Assembly: GCF_035046485.1 (NCBI RefSeq)
Contig: NC_085136.1
Location: 80,803,734 to 80,867,733 of the forward strand
DNA from: Aedes albopictus
Taxonomy: Eukaryota; Arthropoda; Insecta; Diptera; Culicidae
Direction: 5' to 3'
Length of the DNA: 64,000 nt
Shown here: positions 32,540 through 43,711 of the stretch, piece by piece
Numbering within the stretch: position 1 is the stretch's first letter
Layout of the letters: each line of letters opens with the position of its first letter
The notes under the pieces: generated by a model
The model's input: only the letters and a program-made list of their open reading frames with translations
Database searches by the model: none
Told to the model about the DNA's origin: nothing
Program-made: the position numbers and the translations under genes

Positions 32540-32960
32540 CATGATCCACCGCCGGGGACATGACTGAGTCGTCCGTAGCGTAGTACCGGTTTTTTGGTCG
32601 TCGGAGCGCCGGTGAACCGGAAGTCCACCACCAACCGGAATCGTCGGACCGACTTCGGCACCTGACTGGTCGGGATAGAAACATCGGTGTCGGGAGAACT
32701 TCCACCGCCGGGGTTTTTCTCCGTCGGAGTAGGCTAGGTCCACCGCCGGGGACTAGCCCGAGTATATCGCGGAGAAGCACCGGAACTTGGTCGTCGGGGC
32801 GCCTGTAAACCAGAAGCCAGTCTCCAACCGGAATCGCAGGAGAGACCTCGGCACCTGTCCGGGAAGAAACGGTTTCAGAAGATGTTCCATTGCCGGGGAA
32901 GTCTTTGTCGGCGTAGGGTAGATCCACCGTCGGGGACTATCCGAGTCGTGCGCGAAAAAC
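32540..32960 (+). repeat. ~190-bp tandem repeat in the R1-element 3' UTR
   Basis: Blocks beginning ATCCACCGCCGGGGAC start near 32544, 32739 and 32922, and the intervening GTCGTCGGAGCGCC...GAACCGGAAGTC and AACCGGAATCG segments recur in order. This gives about 2.3 copies of a unit of 184-195 bp. Minus-strand frames of 125-162 codons over this region are not genes. Confidence 0.75.
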
Positions 32961-33272
32961 TGGAACGGCACCGTTCCTCGGAGAAAGTTAGTATGATCCG
33001 AAGTACTTGCTGGTGGTATTAGAATAACAAATTTGGTGTATGTTTGTACTAACTGTGTCGCTGAATGGCGATAGGTTAGGTACGAAAACGAGAACGACTA
33101 GAATATCAAATTTAGAAGCGACAAAAAGTGCATGAGCACAGTACGCCCCAAAGTCTACGTGGTTTATGAACGGCCCCTATGTGTAGAAATTACTGTGAAA
33201 TTGGAGAGGGATCACTCAAAGGGGTTTTCCCTCTTCCAAATTTCTAGTTCAAAATAAATAAATAAATTAAAA

Positions 33273-33480
33273 AATACGATGATGTTGGAAATCTTTCTTC
33301 CGCTCTTTCAAAAATAACGAAATCTCCTTTGTGGTTTATGATGTGCATGAGGATTAGAGATAAATTGTCATTGTGAATTTGTTATGCTTTTGCTCTCCCA
33401 TTTGCGCTAAAAAGCTCCTTATTGAAATGAGGAATTTTTCTTCCATTTTTCTAGGAATGACTAAAAAAAAAATAAAGGCA
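33273..33480. other. Spacer after the retrotransposon
   Basis: AT-rich sequence without repeat units or recognisable coding content. It joins the retrotransposon tail to the next repeat field. Confidence 0.4.
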
Positions 33481-35214
33481 CTAAGACACAAGAAAATCTT
33501 GCATAAATTCCTCCATGTTTTTTTTTAGAAATTCTGTGAGAGATTCATTCAGAAATTTATTAAATTATTTATTTAGCAAATCAACCATGGATGCTATCCG
33601 AAATTCTTCTATGGATTTCTTTATATATTCCCCTAGGGAATCATTCAAAAGCAGTTTGTGAGATTTCTACGGGGATTCTACTGGTGCTTTTTAGAATTTT
33701 TTCAGGCATTTTTTTTTTCAGAAATGCCTGTCAGAAATATTTCCTGGGATTTCTTCAGAGATTCATGCAGAAATTGTTTCAGGGAATTTCCCAGAAATTC
33801 TCAAAATTTCTTCCAGAAGTTACATAAAAACTGGAAGAATTATTGAAATAATTTGTAAAGAAAGCCCTTGAAAACTCAGGGTTGTACCTTTGAAGATTTC
33901 CAGAAGAAATAGTTGAAAATCTTTAATACATACCTGAAACATACCTGACAAAAAATATGAAAGAATTTCTGAAGAAATGTCTGAAAACATTATAAGCAAT
34001 CTCTGGAAAAATACTTGGGAGAACTTGGAACTGGAGATAGGCCTGGAGGAACTTCCAGAGAAACTTCAGAATTTTCTCAACACCTGAGAGAATCTATGTA
34101 TATATGGAGTAAATATGAAAGCATCTCTAGAAAAAAAAGCAATAAAAAAATTCTGCATGAGTTACGGGAACTTTTTCTAAATTTATAAAAAAACCCTAGA
34201 GGATTTTTTGAAAAATCTTCGACGGATTTTTTTTCAAAATCCAGATTAAATTCCCAGAGGAATTTCTTGATCAACTTTTCCTGGAAACATTCCAAAGAAA
34301 AACACCTGAAGTAAATTCTGATAAATTTCTGCAGTAATTCCTTAAAAAAAAGTAGATAAAATATATGCAGGAAATAGACACGAACTTCTGTGGCAATCCT
34401 AGCAGTCCCCGAAGTAATCCCAGGAGGAATTTCTGAAGAAATTTCTGAAAAAATGCCGTGGCCAAGTTTCAACATGTATCTTTTGAGAAGTTTTTTTTTT
34501 AGAAACATTCCTGAAGAAGACCTTAGTAAATTTCTTGGAGGAATACCTAAGAGATTCTCTGAAGGAATCCCGGAATTTTTTTTTAAAGAAACTATTCCAG
34601 GAATTCCTGCAGAAATCTTGTTTCCATAAAAATTTCAGTAAAATTTGGAAAAAGCTGGAAAAATCCCTTAAGTAATTTCTGGTAGTGTCTCTGGACGTTG
34701 TCGTGTAAAAAAATCTGAAGAAGTACATGGAAGGTATATATTCTAAAAGAATTCTTAGAGAAATGTTAAGAAGGATTCTTGATGAACTGATAGAAGGAAT
34801 TGCTTCAAGAATGATTCTTTCGCGATAATTACAAAATTCGTGAAAAAAAAAACATTCATTGGTGCGCTAGTTGATGGGTTTACTCCAAACAGTTTTGAAA
34901 CTGAAATCGGGACAGATTAGGCTATTCTACATGAGGTTGGAAAGAATCTAAAGGCATAACAATCCAAAAGCCAACTATTTATATATTTCTGGATTCAACG
35001 AAGCGAATGAGAATAAATTAATAAAAAATAACATATGTTCTGAGTTGTCAGCTGCAAATCTTGAAAATAGTCGCTATTCATAAAAATCAGAGCTGGTATG
35101 ATAAAATCAAAGCTAGTGACGCAAGGTTTTCCAATGTTGGCGTTCCTGTACTGATACGTCCTAATATAAATGGCTTTACTATTGTGCTCAGAGAACATTA
35201 TTTAAATGATTTTT

Positions 35215-35374
35215 TTTATCTGCATTAATGAGATTTTTAGTCCTTGGCTAGTTCATCTCGGGACCTGCGCTTTACTTCCCTTCCGAAGGAAGAACTCACA
35301 TTTTGCGAGCTTGTCGCCCAGGTCCTCGGCGTGATAGGCATGCGCTTTAACCATCACACCATTTCCGCTCCCCC
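35215..35374 (-). mobile_element. tRNA-derived SINE (family 3) with stem-loop tail
   Basis: On the minus strand, GGAAATGGTGTGATGGTTAA with CGCATGCCTATCACGCC and GAGGACCTGGG is the tRNA-like head; the B box is lost by mutation. It is followed by CTTCCTTCGGAAGGGAAG and the tail GAGATGAACTAGCC...CTAAAAATCTC, similar to the tail at 2432-2487. ATGATTTTT flanks both ends (35206-35214 and 35375-35383), a plausible 9-bp TSD. Confidence 0.7.
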
Positions 35375-36292
35375 ATGATTTTTCTTAATCTGGTTGATAA
35401 TTTCTAATAAAATAGAAAATTCCTGAAGGGAATTTCATAGGAAATCAAAGAAAGATTTTCTGTAATGAAATCCTAGAGAAATAACTGAAGAACTCCTTGG
35501 GCCTAGGTGGAATTCCTGAAAGAGTCTCTTGAAATATTTTAAGAAAAAATCCAGGAAAATACCTTATTAAAAGTCCTAGTCCTAGAAGGACATTCTGTTT
35601 CTCCATGGATAACCCTCTAAAAGTGCTTCTAGGAAAAAAATCTTAAAAAAAATCTAAATGAAGTCCTGCAGAAATTCTTAGAACCAATAAAAAAATACGT
35701 AGAAAAAATCCTTGAGGTGTTTTTAAGCATATCCTGCTGGAATCTCAGAAAAAATGCATGAATTAACACCCGCAGATATTTGCTAGAGGAGTTTCTGACA
35801 GAATCCATGACAGAATCTCACCCTGGAAATATTTCTGATAGATTATTTACGAGGCTTTTAGCCCTAGGCTGATTTACCTCGGAATTTCTGAAAGAATCCT
35901 GAAGGAAATTTTTGAAGAAAGCCTTGAAAGGACATCTGATGGAATCCATGAAACATTTGTTATTCTTAAAGAAATTCTGAAGATCTTAGAAGAACATCTG
36001 AAGAAATCTTTGGAATGTTATGGAGAGTTATTAAAAAAATATGAAGAAATTGTAGGAGTAACTCATCTCTGTCGGAATCCGTGGAAGACTATCTGAAAGA
36101 ATCGCTGAAGTAATTTTCAAAAGGTGCATGTAGTCCTTTTGGAATTTGGAAGAAATTTAAGGATGAAATCTTGGAGAATATTTCTGACTAAATCCTTGGA
36201 GGAATTCCTAAAAAAATCCCTCCTTGAACACTTAAAAAACTTTGAAGGAATATCTTAATGAGTCCTTGAAAACTTACTTATGGACCTGGATT

Positions 36293-36578
36293 AGTTTCTC
36301 AAGGCGAAACTTGGCGCATTTCCCTTATTTTTGGTTTTTGATATTTTCTTGTTAAATCACGAAGTAGTATTTTCCAAATTTGTTTTCATACACATTGAGA
36401 GGAATGATCAAGGTATCTTATGATTATTTTCCTTGTGGAAAATGTTCACCAGTTTTTTTAAAAATCCATTCCCCTAAATGTGTAGGAAAATCTATTTTGA
36501 AAATTTTGCTCAGCAATTTAGTAAAATAATCAAAAATCAATACATGGGGCAATTCTACTAGTTTCGCCTTAAGAAACT
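36293..36578. mobile_element. Palindromic MITE (AAGGCGAAAC family), copy 2
   Basis: The ends AGTTTCTCAAGGCGAAAC and the complement of GTTTCGCCTTAAGAAACT are inverted over about 18 bp. Internal blocks (TTTTTGGTTTTTGAT, ATCACGAAGTAGTATTTTC, GATCAAGGTATCTTATGATT) match copy 1 at 2600-2930. The arms are much more diverged than in copy 1, so this copy is older or from another subfamily. Confidence 0.7.
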
Positions 36579-37694
36579 GTTGAAAAATTCTATTTTTTTT
36601 TATTTTTTGAAGGAAGGAAATTTCTTTAAAAAATGATTTTTTTGAGAAGGAATTTCTGGAGGGGGAACTTGTAGATCAGGAATGTCTGAAGGAATTGGAG
36701 AAAAAATTACCACAAGAATCATCGAGGGAGTTCTGAATAAAAAACCATGGAGGCATTTATGGGAAAATTTATCGAATGTTTTCTTGGGGATTACTTGGAG
36801 AAATTTCTGGAGGAATCTCTATAGAAATTTTTAAGGTAAACATTTGAAAACTTTATGAAGTTTCGTGGTCATGGAGGAATTTCTGAAGTCATCCATGCAA
36901 GATTTACTTCAAGATTTTTTTCAAGAAGTCTTGAAAGAAATCCGTGGAAGATTTTCGGAAAAATAAAAATTCTTAAAGATTTTTAGAAGAAGTTTATGCA
37001 GCAATTTCGGAAGCATTTAATGAAATATTTTCTACAGAGATCTTGGAGAAATTTCTAAAGTAATCTCTGATGGATTCTATGGGAAAAATCTCTGGAAGGA
37101 ATTATTAAAGAATACGTGGATGATTTTCTCTGAAAGAATATCTAAAGGAATTCTAAATAAGGAATTTCTAAAAGATTCCCTACAAGAATTTGTTACCACA
37201 GCTAGTCTCATTCTGTATTTTTTTACCGAAATCACAACTGCTGAGCGTTCAGTTATGGTTTGTTTTTATCAAAATTCTGTAAATATCCTAAATTTCTGTA
37301 AAATGTTATCGTTTATGTGTCAAACTTTAACGAAGTTCGATAAACGTTACTAAATTTATCGAAGATTCCCGGTAAAATAAACTTAACAGTTGAGATTTCA
37401 GTATTACCGAAGTCAGTGATTTTTGCTAAGTGCGCAATATGATCTGAAAAACTTGTAATAAGAAATTTATGGAAATTTTTTTCTGAGAAACCTTCGATAA
37501 ATTTCTGATGGAATTTTTAAAGAAATGGGTGGTTTCTTAAAAAAAGGAGGAGTTTCCAAAGTGATTAGAGGATCTTCTGAGGGCACTCATGTAGTAATTT
37601 CAGAAGTAATCCACGATAGATTTTCTGATGAAGTTCTTGGAGAAATCTCTAGAGGAATTTGTGAAGGAATCACTAGAAGTTTTTATAAAATAAC

Positions 37695-37895
37695 CCCTGG
37701 AGGAAAACACGGACACGTTTAGCACTTTCAGTGAGCCTTTAGCTTTTTGAAGGAAACATGACACTAGACAACGCCCAGTGTCACAGCCGAAACTTTTCCT
37801 TACAACTGCGGCGGGAATGGAAACCGCATCCTCAGCAAGATGCGACTCAATGCTTGGTGACACTAGTCCCACGAAGACGAAGCCAATGGAGAAGA
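37695..37895 (-). mobile_element. tRNA-derived SINE (family 4)
   Basis: Read on the minus strand: a head with GACTAGTGTCACCAAGCATT, a degenerate B box in GGTTTCCATTCCCGCCGC, then GGCTGTGACACTGGGCGTTG and AAAGGCTCACTGA. The tRNA-like order and spacing support a SINE; the B box has two or more mismatches. No TSD was found, and the right end near 37890 is approximate. Confidence 0.5.
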
Positions 37896-38518
37896 GGAAT
37901 TTTTCAAGGAAGCTGTGGGGGATTAGCTGGAAGAGTTTTTGACGAATTTTTGAAAGGAATTTCCAAATGAGTCCCTTGAATAATTTCTGTCAGTATTTTT
38001 GGAAGATTCCAAGAAACTCGAAGAAAAAAATTTCTAAAAAAATCTGTGGAAACATTTCCGAAAAAATCAGTGTAGGATTTGTTAGAGAAATAAATGAAGC
38101 AATTACTGAGAAAATCTGTAGAAGGGCTTCAAAGGGAATCTTTGGTAACATTATAGGAGAAATACCAGGATAAATTTTTGAAACAACCCTTGTACAACTT
38201 TCAGAAAGCTTTCATGAAAAAAATCTAGAATGAATCGCCGGAAGAATTTTCAAAGAATCCCTGGAGAAAATTTTCAAGGAATCCATAAAAAATGTTTATG
38301 GAATGATTGGAAAAAAAATCTGAAAGAATCCTTAGAAAAAAGATTGGGAGAAATCCCTAGAAAATTTTCTGAAAGCCTCTCTAAAGAAATTTCTGAAAAA
38401 AATCCTTTGTCATTTTCCAAAGTAAACCATGAAGAGAGTTCTGAAGAAGTCTATAGAAGTGTTTCTGAAGAATAGCCTCGAAAAAACTTTGGAGACACCT
38501 CTAAAATTGCAGCAATAA

Positions 38519-38551
38519 ATAAATGAATAAATAAATAAATAAATAAAATAA
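38519..38551 (+). repeat. (AAAT)n microsatellite
   Basis: Seven or so consecutive AATA units, with one variant unit (AATG) at the start, lie inside cluster E. It could be the tail of an unrecognised retroposon. Confidence 0.8.
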
Positions 38552-39032
38552 TTTGAGAAGGTATCTTTGGAGGAGCTTCCAAAAGAAATTCATAAAAAGT
38601 TGCTTTAGTAAGCTTTTTCTTAAAGATTTTTTTGATAAGTGTATGTAGAAATCCTTAGTGGAATTGTGGATCTCCAAAAAATGCCAAATTCATCCGTGGA
38701 AGAAATTTTCAAAACAATCCCTGAAGGAATTTTTGGAGGAATCCTTGTAAGAAATTTCCGAAGAAATCTTTCGAGGAAATTCTATATTTTGGGGACCCTC
38801 GAAAAATAACGAGGGAATCTTTGAAGAATATTCTAAAGGAAATTCTGGACAAATTTCTGAGTATAAATCTAGAGAAAAATATTGAGGAATTGGATGTATT
38901 TCTGAAATAAGTTAAGGGAAATCTTATGGAGGAATTTCTGGAGGAGTTTATGAAAGCTTTTCTGGAAGAAAAAAAATCTGATGGATAGTGTAATGACGTC
39001 TTTTGTCTAATGACGTCCCTGGAGAAATATCT

Positions 39033-39289
39033 TCTTCTTCTTTTTAGCTCTACGTCCTCACTGGGACTTGGCCTGCCTCGCTTCAACTTAGTGTTCTTTG
39101 AGCATTTCCACAGTTATTAATTGAAGGGCTTCCTTTGCCTGCCATTGCATGAATTTGTATATTGTGAGGCAAGTACAATGATACACTATGCCCAGGGAGT
39201 CGAGAAAATTTTCTCGACCGGAACGGGAATCGAACTCGCCGTCTCCGGATTGGCGATCCATAGCCTTAACCACTAGGCTAACTGGAGAC
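39033..39289 (-). mobile_element. Feilai-like tRNA-derived SINE with 16-bp TSD
   Basis: A complete copy on the minus strand: head GTCTCCAGTTAGCCTAGTGG (A box TAGCCTAGTGG), B box GAGTTCGATTCCC, a body with GGCAGGCCAAGTCCCAGTGA, and a tail of (GAA)n. CCCTGGAGAAATATCT is duplicated at 39017-39032 and 39290-39305. Identity to the Aedes Feilai family is from memory. The perfect long TSD suggests a fairly recent insertion. Confidence 0.8.
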
Positions 39290-39879
39290 CCCTGGAGAAA
39301 TATCTGAATGACTAATTAGAGGAATTCCTCAGAGTGGCCTTTAAAAAAATCCATGCATGTTTTTTGAACGAATGTATCATGAAATTTTTAGAAAAATCTC
39401 TGCTGGAATGGAAAAACCGATCCCTGGATAGAATTTTATAGCAACCCCAGGAAAAAACTCCAAAGGCATCTTTGGAGTACACATTTTGAAAGATTTCATG
39501 ATCAAATTGTGGGAGAATATCTGGAAAGTACCGTCGGTTAATTTATGAAATTCGGAAAATTTCAGTAATTTTTATCTCAAGGTTTTTTTTTGCATAATTT
39601 CTGTATGAGGAAATTTTCAATACAATACATGAAAGAATGCCTGGTGAATTTCTGGAGGAGTATCTACAGGAATTTCCGAAGGCATGCTTCAGGGAGTTTC
39701 TGTAGGAATTTCGGGAAGTTCTTTCTTGGAAAAGCCTTGTAATAATGAAGGAATCTCTGAAAGATTTTCTGAAGAAATACTTGTAAGGATTTCTAAAAGA
39801 AAACTTTGTGATGGGATGATCAAATGCAAACCTTGCAGTTTTTTTTTAAGAATGATGTCATGTTTAGGGATGTTCTGAG

Positions 39880-40049
39880 CAGGGATGCCATGTTTACAAA
39901 TTTATCTGTATTATACAGATTTTTGAGCATCGGTACAGATAGCGTTTATATGAAATACAGATTTTCCATTTGTATGTGGTACAGTTTTCTGATCTAAATT
40001 TTGTATAGGATACAGATTTTTGAACGGGTGATACAGAAATTCATCTCTG
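39880..40049. mobile_element. 170-bp hAT-like MITE
   Basis: It starts CAGGGATG and ends CATCTCTG (imperfect inverted ends). GTTCTGAG at 39872-39879 and ATTCTGAG at 40050-40057 form a 7-of-8 TSD. The interior has repeated TATACAGATTTT units. Confidence 0.6.
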
Positions 40050-41160
40050 ATTCTGAGGAATCTTTGGAAAGATTTTCCGAAGGAATTTCTGTAGGAGTTA
40101 TTGAAAAATTTTCTGACAGAAAAGAATCTAATAGATTTTACATTGAAGTTTCTGAATAATAACTTGAGGAGTTTCTGACAGAATCCCTGGAGGAAATTCC
40201 GAATAACATCCCTGCAAGGTTTTATATACGATTTTTTATGAAATTTCTGGAAGAATCCCTGGTGAAATTTAGGGAGAAATCCCTGGATGAATTTTTAAAG
40301 AAATCCCAGAAGAGCATTTCCAATTGTATCTTTCGAGAGCATATTTTGAAAGAATACGTGATGAAACTTCAGGTGGAATGCTTGTGGAGAAAGCCTTGGA
40401 GAAATGTCTGAAGGGTTTTTTAGAAAATTTTCTGAAACCCCACATAGAAGAATTCTCTAAGGAGTTGCTGAAAGATTTTCTAACTGAAAATTTCTAAATT
40501 TGTAGATAGATGAATTTCGGGAAGAATCCATGGAGAAATTTAAAACAAAAATCTCAGGAGGAATAACTGAATGCAAGTTATTCTATAGCTTGCAGTCAGG
40601 TATTTCTCCTAACATTTTTTTTAAATTTATCGATGGATTCTTCCCGAAATTCCTCTATTTCCAAATTTAGAAATTTTCAATAAGAAAATCTATAGACTTC
40701 TTTGTATGGATTTCTAAAGCAAAAAAAAAACCAAATGTAACTTTTACTAATTTTTTGAAAGAATAATGAAGGATTTTTTTCGGAAGGAATCTCCAAAAAC
40801 TTTCGCAAGGTAAACCCAATTCATAATTGAAAATTTTGAGAAATTGTTTAAATAATCCCAGGAGCTATTTCTGAAGCAATTCATGCAAGATTCCCTAAAC
40901 TAAGTTATCGAAAAAAAATCGGGAGAATCCCAAGTAGAAATTATCAAATGAAGCCTTGAAGGAATATATAGGGAAATTCTTGTTAAAATCCCCAAAAATA
41001 CCTCTAGGAGAATTTCAAAAAGAAGGGAAACAATAATGAAAAAAAAACATGATGTAAACTATCTTTGATGCAATCTCGGTAGCAGCATTGGAGAAAATTC
41101 TTACTTTATATCAATAGGATTTTGTCAAGGAATCCATGGTTTAATTTCTGAATCTCCAGA

Positions 41161-41730
41161 ACTTCTGCATCTTATGTAAAGATTACTGATGATTAGTGGG
41201 GCTTGGATTCAACGTCGGTGGAAAATCCTTTCTTCCCCACGGTCCCACTTTTAGTGCCATTGAAGAATGTGCAACAACAAGGTTATTACAACAGTAACTA
41301 CAAGATTTTCAAGCAAAGTACAGTGCTAATCTTTTATAGTGTTAACTCATTCACTTGAACCTTTTTACTCATAACATAACTTGACAATGTAGTCAATAGA
41401 GATAACGTACAGCTTTTAATCCAAGGACCTGGGTTCTAATGCCACTTAACACTTTTTTGCCTTTTGTGCATATTACTACAAATAATAAAATAATAAAATT
41501 ATAAAAGCTATTCTATATCGTAAAAAAGTCGGTAAAATCGTAGAGATATTTCATAATATCTAGTGGTGAGCTCGTTTCATATTATTTGATATTTTTCTTT
41601 TAAAAAAAAAAAATCTTGAGTATAAATCTTTCATGTTTTACAAGTGCACTGTCCTCGTCAGGAATAGTATTGCGACAGGAAATATTGTGGCTGATGTCAT
41701 CCCATGACTAGACAAAAACATCATGTAACA
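41161..41730. other. Low-copy-looking AT-rich segment
   Basis: No gene is recognisable. GGACCTGGGTTCTAATGCC near 41424 is a weak B-box-like sequence, possibly a badly decayed SINE. The last 8 bases (ATGTAACA) are the TSD of the following hAT element. Confidence 0.35.
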
Positions 41731-42843
41731 CAGTGGTGCTCAAACTGCGGCCCTCGAAACTCTTGAATGCGGCCCGTAGAGAACTTTGAAAAAAAGTTAC
41801 TGATCTTTCAAAATAATGAAAAAAATATTATAATGCTCAATCTTATGCATTTATTTATGTTTCATTTATGATGAAATGTTTTCAATGACAACATTAATAC
41901 TTTTAAAAACTTTCCATGATTGAAAAAGTTGTGCAAAAAGTTATTTTAGTTCGTGTTAATCTTGACTGTAGATTTTATCATTATTTTGAAACATTCGGTA
42001 GTAAGATTGAAAAAATGACCTATTTTTTTCAAAAAGTGGATTTAATACTCTCCACAAAATCTTTCGTTTTGACAAACATTCATACAGTTGGAGGGATTTG
42101 ATAATTTTAAGCAAATATTTTGTTTGTTATATAACACATCCTCCATGCGACAGTAGCCACTAGCAATAAATGATTTGCTACTACAGATGACTCACAATCG
42201 GGTGAATTTCCGATTTTCAATATGTTTTCAATGGTCAAACTGAGTTCTTTGAAGGTATTTAAGCGTAAGAGATACTTTATCTTTATTTTTTTTAATACTC
42301 ATCAACAGACTATACAAAGTCCCAATGATGTCTAACTTAAATTATAACAAAAACAGTACAATTTAAAACTATCAACCTTATCACAAACAATTAAAATAAA
42401 ATCGACACGTATCTTACAGATCAAGTTTTATTTGAAAAAAAAAGTTTTAAAATTGCGACGAAGCGCCTCCCTAAGTAGATGGTAGTCAAATACAGCCGCT
42501 ACTCTATTGAACAAACGCTGAAGTCCGGTCATGGCGTTGTTCAAACCATAATTGTTTCGACGGAATGGAATCCTAAATATAGCATTATTGCGCAGCAGTC
42601 GAGGTTGAACATTGATGTCTAGCTGCTCCAGCAAAGCTTGACACTCAGTTCTCCCTTGGAAGATATCAGCAACGGTCAGTGCTCTACATACGTCCCGTCG
42701 AATCCGCAGAGGGTCCAGGTCGATCAATCTGCAGCGATCTTCGTATCTCGGTAGACGAATTGGATCCCTCCAATCAACCTACGCAACGCGAAACGGAGAA
42801 AGCGCCGTTGTATTTTCTCAATGCGGTCGCTGCCATTGTTGTA

Positions 42844-43711
42844 CACTGAGGCAAAAATACTTAGGAATTTAATAAGTCGCAACTTATGAAAGGATTATTT
42901 TTCTGTTTCATTGCTCGCTTATTGTTTTCATAGTTGTCGGGAACGCGTTCCATATCTACAACTTACGATTGACATAAGCGACGTGGTTGTGAAAAAGTCA
43001 TAATTGAAATCTATGAAAACCTTTACAATGAGGGTATGGATTCCAGCTAGCTTCGTCTTAGACAAACAAGCATTACTCACAGATCGATTTTCGGAGCTAT
43101 CGGACACTCAAAATCAAATTGATGTTTTTAGGTGCCCATAAATTCTCGCAAACCAACAACAGCAATGGAATTACACCGGTACGTAAGTAAAATGATCGAT
43201 TCCTCTTAGTTGATCCCAGCGTTTTTCGCAAGAAGCAAGTTTGACTGCATTGTGTGGTAAAAACAAACCGCATACAAACTTGCATTCTTAATTGAAAGTA
43301 CAGTCAAATACGCTCCTTTTCACGTTATTCCATGTGATCGATGAAGAGAAATCGATCATTTTACTTACGTAGTAATTCAAGATACATGACATGAGTTGGA
43401 GCAGAATTATTTCATCAAAAAATCCACAATATATGAATACGAATATCATTTTGCTTGCGGCATGACATTCATAATTACCAATATTGATTTCTATAAGTTT
43501 CAGTAGTTGATTTCAATAACAGCAAACATACGATAGTTATACTTTTGATCCAATGATATTCCTAAGCAAAACTTATGATTTCGGTAAGTGACTGGCCATA
43601 AAATTTTTCCTCTCTTAATCATAAGTAAAATTTATGACTTTCAACGATAATCGTAGTGTCGCCAAATCTTAAGGGGATCTTATGCTTTTCCTAAGTTTTT
43701 TTGCCTCAGTG
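42844..43711. mobile_element. 868-bp TA-target element inside the LINE
   Basis: Ends CACTGAGGCAAAAATACTTA and the complement CACTGAGGCAAAAAAACTTA are inverted. Each is bordered by TA (42842-42843 and 43712-43713), as for Tc1/mariner-type elements. No transposase frame. A smaller element is nested at 43180-43371. Confidence 0.85.
43180..43371. mobile_element. 192-bp MITE nested in the TA-target element
   Basis: TACGTAAGTAAAATGATCGA at the left is the exact inverse of the right terminus (arms of about 22 bp). The interior is unique-looking. No TSD was determined. Confidence 0.75.

Larger units (their letters stand above)
28741..32563 (+). pseudogene. R1-clade ORF2 (endonuclease + reverse transcriptase), interrupted and deleted
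   Basis: ORF2 nicks the target and reverse-transcribes the element RNA. The first open part (28741-30482) shows the endonuclease: QINLNHC (~18-24), AEPYQV (~46), GGDFNAWAVEW (~131) and SDHQAI (~206). RT motifs then follow: APGPDGIPN (~359), GFRKGKST (~455), the catalytic Asp in VTIDVKNAFN (~494), and GVPQGSILGP (~549). The next catalytic motif, FADD, lies at 31729-31740, on the far side of a 1,237-bp hAT insertion. Between MPRK and SWGNAYR the usual linker of family members seems to be missing, probably an in-frame deletion. After VRNART (about 32330) the frame shifts to HVVFECPRF, and the segment usually carrying the first zinc-knuckle cysteines is gone. The frame from 31720 ends at 32364; the shifted frame ends at 32563. 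I chose the ATG at 28741 as the first in-frame start; translation could also begin at the MMQ at 28777-28780. The copy cannot encode an active protein. Confidence 0.85.
28716..33272 (+). mobile_element. R1-clade non-LTR retrotransposon, defective copy
   Basis: The region contains the apurinic-endonuclease/reverse-transcriptase ORF, a GC-rich 3' UTR with tandem repeats (32540-32960), and an A-rich end (AAATAAATAAATAAATT near 33250). The 5' part (ORF1) is absent: the ORF starts about 25 bp after the (CATA)n array. A hAT element (30483-31719) splits it. The downstream flank does not return to CATA repeat, so the 3' flank was altered or the target is not a simple duplication. Closest relatives by motif content are R1-clade elements such as Waldo and TRAS types; an exact family needs alignment. 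Confidence 0.85.
33481..41160. repeat. Degenerate GGAATT-type repeat, cluster E (AT-rich, decayed)
   Basis: A long field of strongly diverged units (GAAATTTCTGAAGAAATCC, GGAATTTCTGGAGGAATC). It is the most decayed of the clusters, to judge from AT content and loss of the CC/GG positions. It is interrupted by three SINEs, two MITEs, a tetranucleotide microsatellite and short unassigned pieces (34830-35200). No real gene is visible; frames of 60-143 codons follow the repeat. Confidence 0.7.

Noticed and set aside
32284..32971. Minus-strand frames of 72-162 codons
   Set aside because: They are antisense shadows of the R1 element's 3' end and GC-rich tandem repeats.
35835..35880. Separate SINE
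   Set aside because: Only a stem-loop tail-like relic (AGCCTAGGGCT) remains, without head or TSD; mentioned with the tail finding instead.
41401..41460. tRNA-like SINE head
   Set aside because: The B-box match (GGTTCTAATGCC) is poor and no body or tail could be recognised.
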